NCBI GenBank assembly: GCA_036679405.1
Contig: JAVBVZ010000005.1
Span: 1 to 64,000, forward strand
From: JAEYKI01 sp036679405
GTDB taxonomy: Bacteria; Bacillota; Clostridia; Christensenellales; Christensenellaceae
DNA length: 64,000 nt
Reading direction: 5' to 3'
In this document: positions 59,914 to 64,000 of the stretch, in pieces
Layout: each line of letters starts with the position of its first letter
Numbering within the stretch: the first letter of the stretch is position 1
Program-made: the position numbers and the translations under genes
Notes under the pieces: generated by a model
The model's database searches: none
What the model saw: only the letters and a program-made list of their open reading frames with translations
Told to the model about the DNA's origin: nothing

Positions 59914-60402
59914 TTATATGCAGTCCTTAAAAAAGATCAGAATATCCTCAAACACATCACGGCTTATCCTGTATCCGCCGGGGATCGTTCCTATACGTTT
60001 AAATCCAAGCTTTTCATATAAAGCGATGGCCGCGGTATTGTTGCTCAAAACAGCGTTAAACTGCAGCCCTTTAAAGCCCATTTTCCTGCAGCAGGCCAGC
60101 GAATGCAGTACAAGTTTTTCTCCGATTCCGTATCCCCGCTCTCCCGCTTTCACGCCATAAGAAGCATTTGCGATATGCGCGCAGCGCCCTGCATTGTTCG
60201 GATGCAGGATATACAGCCCCACAACTTGCTGCTCTTTTATGGCAACGCCCGTAAAGGATTGTGCTGAAAAAAATTTTCCCGCCTCACGCAAATCCATTGG
60301 CTCGTCCTGGGGAAAGCTTCGTCCTTCCAGTACAATGGCATTCCATATTTCCGTCATGGCAGAAAAATCTTTTTTTTCATATTTTCTAACTGTAATTTCC
60401 AT
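59914..60402 (-). CDS. GNAT family N-acetyltransferase
   Basis: A 162-residue acetyl-CoA-dependent transferase. The acetyl-CoA loop GERGYGIGEKLV follows strand four, and NNTAAIALYEKLGFKRIGTIPGG is the C-terminal GNAT signature. Relatives include phosphinothricin acetyltransferase-like and ribosomal-protein acetyltransferases; the substrate is not evident. AAGGATGG precedes the ATG. It lies between two tRNA loci. Confidence 0.85.
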   Translation of the reverse strand: MEITVRKYEKKDFSAMTEIWNAIVLEGRSFPQDEPMDLREAGKFFSAQSFTGVAIKEQQVVGLYILHPNNAGRCAHIANASYGVKAGERGYGIGEKLVLHSLACCRKMGFKGLQFNAVLSNNTAAIALYEKLGFKRIGTIPGGYRISRDVFEDILIFFKDCI

Positions 60403-60429
60403 CTTCCATCCTTACTTTCCCAGTTAAAG

Positions 60430-60461
60430 TAAAAACAGCCCGGCCAAAAGGCTGAAGGCTG
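60430..60461 (-). terminator. Terminator after the tRNA array
   Basis: CAGCC/GGCTG plus inner GGCC/GGCT pairs form a compound stem followed on the minus strand by five Ts, downstream of tRNA-Gly(CCC). Confidence 0.6.
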
Positions 60462-60503
60462 CGGATTTCCCGAAAAGCCGCGGAACTTTTTGGGATGCGA
60501 TTT

Positions 60504-60577
60504 TGGAGCGGGTGATGGGAATCGAACCCACGTGGTCGGCTTGGGAAGCCGAAACTCTACCATTGAGCTACACCCGC
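60504..60577 (-). tRNA. tRNA-Gly (anticodon CCC)
   Basis: A 74-base cloverleaf with encoded CCA. The anticodon loop reads TTCCCAA between TCGGC and GCCGA. It differs from the neighbouring tRNA-Gly(TCC) in only two anticodon-loop positions, so the two are a recent duplication. Confidence 0.95.
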
Positions 60578-60599
60578 ATAACGCAAAGGTAAAAAATAA

Positions 60600-60673
60600 T
60601 GGAGCGGGTGATGGGAATCGAACCCACGTGGTCGGCTTGGAAGGCCGAAACTCTACCATTGAGCTACACCCGC
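60600..60673 (-). tRNA. tRNA-Gly (anticodon TCC)
   Basis: A 74-base cloverleaf with encoded CCA. The anticodon loop reads CTTCCAA between TCGGC and GCCGA. It is nearly identical to the tRNA-Gly(CCC) 22 bases downstream. Confidence 0.95.
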
Positions 60674-60717
60674 ATTTTGAAAGCCGAAACCTGCAAACAA
60701 GTTTCGGCCATTGCTTT

Positions 60718-60792
60718 TGGAGCGGAAGACGAGATTCGAACTCGCGACATTCGCCTTGGCAAGGCGACGCTCTACCACTGAGCCACTCCCGC
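60718..60792 (-). tRNA. tRNA-Gly (anticodon GCC)
   Basis: A 75-base cloverleaf with encoded CCA. The anticodon loop reads TTGCCAA between TCGCC and GGCGA; the T-arm has AGTTCGAATCT. It is clearly diverged from the other two glycine tRNAs. Confidence 0.95.
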
Positions 60793-60805
60793 AAATAACA
60801 ATCCA

Positions 60806-60889
60806 TGGTGCGGGCGAAAGGACTTGAACCTTCACGTCGTAGACACTAGATCCTAAGTCTAGCGCGTCTGCCAATTCCGCCACGCCCGC
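60806..60889 (-). tRNA. tRNA-Leu (anticodon TAG)
   Basis: An 84-base class II tRNA with encoded CCA, the usual Leu D-arm (GGCGGAATTGGCAGACGC), anticodon loop CTTAGGA and a variable arm. It is the first gene of the array. Confidence 0.95.
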
Positions 60890-60913
60890 AAGATAATCCG
60901 CGACGCAAGAATT

Positions 60914-60942
60914 ATTATAATAATTTTTCCGCCTTCTGTCAA
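60914..60942 (-). promoter_or_regulatory. Perfect consensus promoter of the Leu-Gly-Gly-Gly tRNA array
   Basis: On the minus strand TTGACA (60937-60942) and TATAAT (60914-60919) are exactly 17 bases apart, 25 bases before tRNA-Leu. Confidence 0.85.
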
Positions 60943-61107
60943 TAAGAAACCTGCTCTTTTCGCAAAGTTTCGCCAAAGATCTGCCGGTCCGGATCATGAC
61001 CGTACATCCTTGTTGTTGGTCTCCTGCTTGGCAAAGCGGGGCACGCCGCCTGCCGGATTCCAGAGCGCTTCCGGGCATGCATTAATTTTTCTGCAAGTAC
61101 GGGGCGT

Positions 61108-62193
61108 TTATTTTTGCCCATCTTCCTTTTTTTGTTCCAAAATATCTTTCAGCGATTTTTCATAAGGTGGCCGTGCAATTCCATATTCCGTAATGATTGC
61201 GGTAATAAATTCGGCATCGGTCACATCAAACGCCGGATTAAACACTTTAACGCCTTCAGGCGCCATTCTTTCCTTATACCACATTTCCGTCACTTCGTGT
61301 GACGGCCTCTCTTCAATATGGATCTCGCTGCCAGAAGCGCACTTAGGATCGATGGTGGACGTGGGTGCACATACATAAAACGGGATGCCGTAGTGTCTCG
61401 CCGCCATCGCCACATAAGAAGTACCAATTTTGTTGGCGGCATCTCCGTTCATAGCAACACGGTCGCAGCCTACAAACACAGCATTCACCCAGCCGTTTCG
61501 CATCACAGTAGGCGCCATATTGTCACAGATAAGGGTGGTATCCATTCCGGACGAGTGCAGTTCATACGCCGTCAAGCGCGCACCTTGCAGCAACGGACGG
61601 GTCTCGTCGCAAAACACCTTGAAATCGTATCCTCTTTCCATCCCAAGGTACATGGGAGCGGTAGCGGTTCCGTATTTCACCGTGGCCAGCTGCCCCGCGT
61701 TACAATGCGTCAGAAGCCCCATGCCGGGTTTTAAGAGCGAAAGGCCGTATTCGCCTATATTTCTGCAAACCTCAATGTCTTCCTCTCGAATAGCCGCCGC
61801 CTCTTCCCTAAGCAAAGAAACGATTTCCGGCACCGGCTTTTCTTTGTTTGCAAGAACCTTCCGGTCCATCCGGTCCAACGCCCAAAACAAATTCACCGCA
61901 GTAGGCCGTGCAGATGCAAGATAGTTTTTCGCCTTTTTAAACTGTGCGTAAAAAGCATCAAACTCTGTGGCCTGAATGTCCTTTGCGGCCAGATAGATTC
62001 CAATGGCCGCGCTCACGCCGATCGCCGGCGCACCGCGTACCTTCAGCAGGTAAATCGCGTCCCATATATCCTTTTGCTTGCTAAGACGCAATATCTCTGT
62101 TCGGTAAGGAAGCTGCGTCTGGTCTATGATCACTAGCTCATCGGTTTTTTCATCCAGCGCGACCGTCTCAAATTCCAATTTTTTTCCGCTCAT
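61108..62193 (-). CDS. mtnA: S-methyl-5-thioribose-1-phosphate isomerase
   Basis: A 361-residue enzyme of the eIF2B-like isomerase family. It turns methylthioribose-1-phosphate (from MtnK) into methylthioribulose-1-phosphate. LLKVRGAPAIGVSAAIG, the active-site cysteine in THCNAGQLATVKYGTA and the aspartate in VGCDRVAMNGDAANKIGT are present. The frame extends 54 codons further upstream into galE, but the ATG at 62193 matches the family length and has AAGGAAGGG upstream. It lies 19 bases after galE, away from mtnK. Confidence 0.92.
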   Translation of the reverse strand: MSGKKLEFETVALDEKTDELVIIDQTQLPYRTEILRLSKQKDIWDAIYLLKVRGAPAIGVSAAIGIYLAAKDIQATEFDAFYAQFKKAKNYLASARPTAVNLFWALDRMDRKVLANKEKPVPEIVSLLREEAAAIREEDIEVCRNIGEYGLSLLKPGMGLLTHCNAGQLATVKYGTATAPMYLGMERGYDFKVFCDETRPLLQGARLTAYELHSSGMDTTLICDNMAPTVMRNGWVNAVFVGCDRVAMNGDAANKIGTSYVAMAARHYGIPFYVCAPTSTIDPKCASGSEIHIEERPSHEVTEMWYKERMAPEGVKVFNPAFDVTDAEFITAIITEYGIARPPYEKSLKDILEQKKEDGQK

Positions 62194-62212
62194 ACTATGC
62201 TTGTCCCTTCCT

Positions 62213-63226
62213 TTAATCTTTATATCCGTTCGGGTTGTTTGTCTGCCACCGGTAACTGTCCCTGCACATGTCTTCAATGGTACGGCCGGCTTTCCAGCCA
62301 AGTTCCCGCTCCGCTTTTCCGGCGTCGGCATAACAGACGGCAACGTCTCCCGCACGCCGGCCGGTTACCGTAAAAGGAATTTTAACGCCATTCACCTTTT
62401 CAAACATATGAAGAAGTTCAAAAACGGATACGCCTCTTCCCGTACCCAGATTATAGGTATCAATTCCGTCTTCAGGGAGCCGCTCCAGTGCTTTTATATG
62501 CCCTTCCGCCAGGTCGCACACATGAATATAATCCCGCACGCCGCTCCCGTCCTGCGTGTCGTAATCATCTCCAAATATTTTAAGTTCAGGTAATTTTCCG
62601 GCAGCCACCTGGGAAATATAAGGCATCAGATTATTGGGGATCCCGTCCGGATCCTCCCCCATCATCCCGCTCGGATGCGCCCCGACCGGGTTAAAATACC
62701 GAAGCAGGGCAATAGACCATGCGGGGTCGGACGCAACTAAATCTTTCAATATTTCTTCAATCATGAGTTTTGTGCGTCCGTACGGGTTCAAGACGCTGGT
62801 CGGCATATCTTCTTTTAATGGCATCGGGTTGCCTGTCCCATATACCGTTGCGGAAGAACTGAATATCAATTTTTTTACATCTGCTTTTTTCATGGCGGAA
62901 AGCAGGCTCAGCGTACCGCCAATATTATTGCGATAATATGCAAGCGGCTTCACGCAGGATTCCCCCACCGCTTTGAGCCCCGCAAAATGAATCACTGCAT
63001 CCATATCTCCGTGCACATCAAAAATCCCCTGAAGGTCTTTTTCATCACAAATGTCTATGCAATAAAAATCAAGGCTGCACGCAGAAAGAGCCTGCACCCG
63101 CTCCAGAGATTCCATATTGCTGTTTGAAAGGTTGTCCGCCACTATCACCTCGTGCCCCCGCTCCAAGAGTGCAAGACAAGTGTGGCTCCCTATAAATCCG
63201 GCGCCGCCGGTCACAAGAATTTTCAT
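62213..63226 (-). CDS. galE: UDP-glucose 4-epimerase
   Basis: A 337-residue extended SDR that interconverts UDP-glucose and UDP-galactose. It has VTGGAGFIGSHTCLALLERG at the N-terminus, the catalytic SSSATVYG and YGRTK, and the C-terminal RAGDVAVCYADAGKAERELGW. AAGGA precedes the ATG. An extended -10 (TGATATAAT, 63254-63262) lies about 30 bases upstream. Next to a phosphoglucomutase-like gene, it supports sugar-nucleotide supply for the cell surface. Confidence 0.95.
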   Translation of the reverse strand: MKILVTGGAGFIGSHTCLALLERGHEVIVADNLSNSNMESLERVQALSACSLDFYCIDICDEKDLQGIFDVHGDMDAVIHFAGLKAVGESCVKPLAYYRNNIGGTLSLLSAMKKADVKKLIFSSSATVYGTGNPMPLKEDMPTSVLNPYGRTKLMIEEILKDLVASDPAWSIALLRYFNPVGAHPSGMMGEDPDGIPNNLMPYISQVAAGKLPELKIFGDDYDTQDGSGVRDYIHVCDLAEGHIKALERLPEDGIDTYNLGTGRGVSVFELLHMFEKVNGVKIPFTVTGRRAGDVAVCYADAGKAERELGWKAGRTIEDMCRDSYRWQTNNPNGYKD

Positions 63227-63507
63227 GCTTCAAAATCCTTCTTGTTTTTTTAAATTATATCATAGCAAGCCGCAAAACGGAAAAGGTTTCCCTGTGTTTT
63301 TTCACATTCCTTAGAATATCAACGAATAACAAACCCATGCTTATCCTGTTTTAAAGAGGTATGCACGATTGATTCCGGCTATTTTTCGCCTCCAATGAAA
63401 ACACCTTTCGTCATAGACAACAGGCATTGACAAAAGGCGTAAAATTACCAAAAATACATATTACAACTCACAGCAAAGATTATTTTCGGAATCCTGAACA
63501 AAATCAG

Positions 63508-64000
63508 TTATCGGGCTATAATCGCTTTCATAGCTTTTTGTATTTTTTCATAACTTTTTACGGCTCCGGGCTTGTCTTCACTCTTTATGGAATAATATAT
63601 CTTTAGCTTAGGTTCCGTCCCGGAAGGACGGACAACCACGGAAGATCCGTTCGCAAAGAAAAACCCCATTACATCAGATGAGGGCAATTGTATAAAAGAT
63701 ATATTCCCTTGTTCGTATCTTTTAGACAAGAGATAATCACAAACAGCCTTAACTTTCATTTCCCCAATAGTAACAGGAGGGTTTTTTCTGAGCGTATTCA
63801 TTAAAGTTTGCATATCCTGCATCCCGCCAATGCCATCAAACAAATAACTCTCCAGCTTTTCAAAATAATAGCCATATTTTCTATAAAGATCTTCCAATAC
63901 GTCTATCAATGTTTTCCCTTGTTCCCTGTAATATGTAGCCATCTGACAGATCAGCATGGACGCAACAACCGCATCTTTATCTCGTACATATGAACCGGCT
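63508..64000 (-). CDS. Phospho-sugar mutase (phosphoglucomutase/phosphomannomutase), C-terminal part
   Basis: The last 163 residues of an alpha-D-phosphohexomutase, running off the right edge. Visible are YVRDKDAVVASMLICQMATYY of domain III-IV and the phosphate-binding loop VVRPSGTEPKLKIYYS of domain IV. Long helical inserts around YYREQGKTLIDVLEDLYRKYGYY are typical of PgcA-type phospho-sugar mutases. An ATG at 63957 exists but reading continues upstream of it, so it is not the start. Confidence 0.9.
   Translation of the reverse strand, partial: AGSYVRDKDAVVASMLICQMATYYREQGKTLIDVLEDLYRKYGYYFEKLESYLFDGIGGMQDMQTLMNTLRKNPPVTIGEMKVKAVCDYLLSKRYEQGNISFIQLPSSDVMGFFFANGSSVVVRPSGTEPKLKIYYSIKSEDKPGAVKSYEKIQKAMKAIIAR

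Overview
The window looks like a chromosomal segment from an anaerobic, low-to-moderate-GC Bacillota, most likely a Clostridia-type bacterium. The evidence is the infC-rpmI-rplT operon with a long leader, the ZapA / peptidase U32 / MutS2 neighbourhood, a fermentative AdhE preceded by Rex-like operators, Gram-positive lipoprotein signals, and strong AAGGAGG-type ribosome binding sites with TTGACA/TATAAT promoters. Most genes lie on the minus strand. No rRNA, prophage or CRISPR array was seen. The only mobile-element trace is the first codons of an IS3-type OrfA at the left edge.

Layout. 1-11 kb is a surface-glycan region: two divergent DUF6056-type polytopic membrane proteins, a plus-strand operon (GT52/polysialyltransferase-like transferase, PseB, PseC, SpsF-like cytidylyltransferase), a GT2 plus DUF2304 pair, and a DUF2142 membrane protein. 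11-15 kb holds a SEC-C protein, isocitrate dehydrogenase, and the tRNA thiolation pair ThiI and cysteine desulfurase. 15-19 kb is an envelope-stress module (HtrA, histidine kinase, OmpR-type regulator) with a candidate regulator box in front of htrA. 19-32 kb is housekeeping: DUF523, MutS2, U32/RlhA-type protein, ZapA, PheT, PheS, TrmH-type methylase, L20, L35, IF-3 (non-ATG start) and a threonyl-tRNA synthetase without a TGS domain. 32-45 kb holds a GT-C-like membrane protein, AdhE, an NlpC/P60 protein, an NTF2-like protein, NadC and NadB, a lipoprotein, a double-HD (HD-GYP) protein, an SDR, an aldo/keto reductase and an L,D-transpeptidase. 45-48 kb is a CYTH-CHAD protein with a small Cys-motif companion.

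47.8-59.5 kb is the most distinctive part: a ten-gene sugar catabolic cluster running leftwards. It encodes a LacI regulator, a CUT2 (Rbs-type) ABC transporter, a xylose-isomerase-like TIM barrel, an L-rhamnose-mutarotase-like protein, a RhaB-type FGGY kinase, a second metal-dependent TIM barrel, 5-methylthioribose kinase (MtnK) and an iron-dependent alcohol dehydrogenase. Matching GGGAACGTTCCC-type palindromes precede both lacI and the transporter operon. MtnA, the next enzyme after MtnK, lies 11 kb away at 61.1-62.2 kb. I infer that the cluster feeds one or more deoxysugars (rhamnose-like and/or methylthioribose/5-deoxyribose-like) into ketose phosphates and reduces the resulting aldehyde. 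The aldolase that would complete this route is not in the window.

The right end carries tRNA-Lys, a GNAT acetyltransferase, a Leu-Gly-Gly-Gly tRNA array behind a consensus promoter, MtnA, GalE and the C-terminal part of a phosphoglucomutase/phosphomannomutase that runs off the window.
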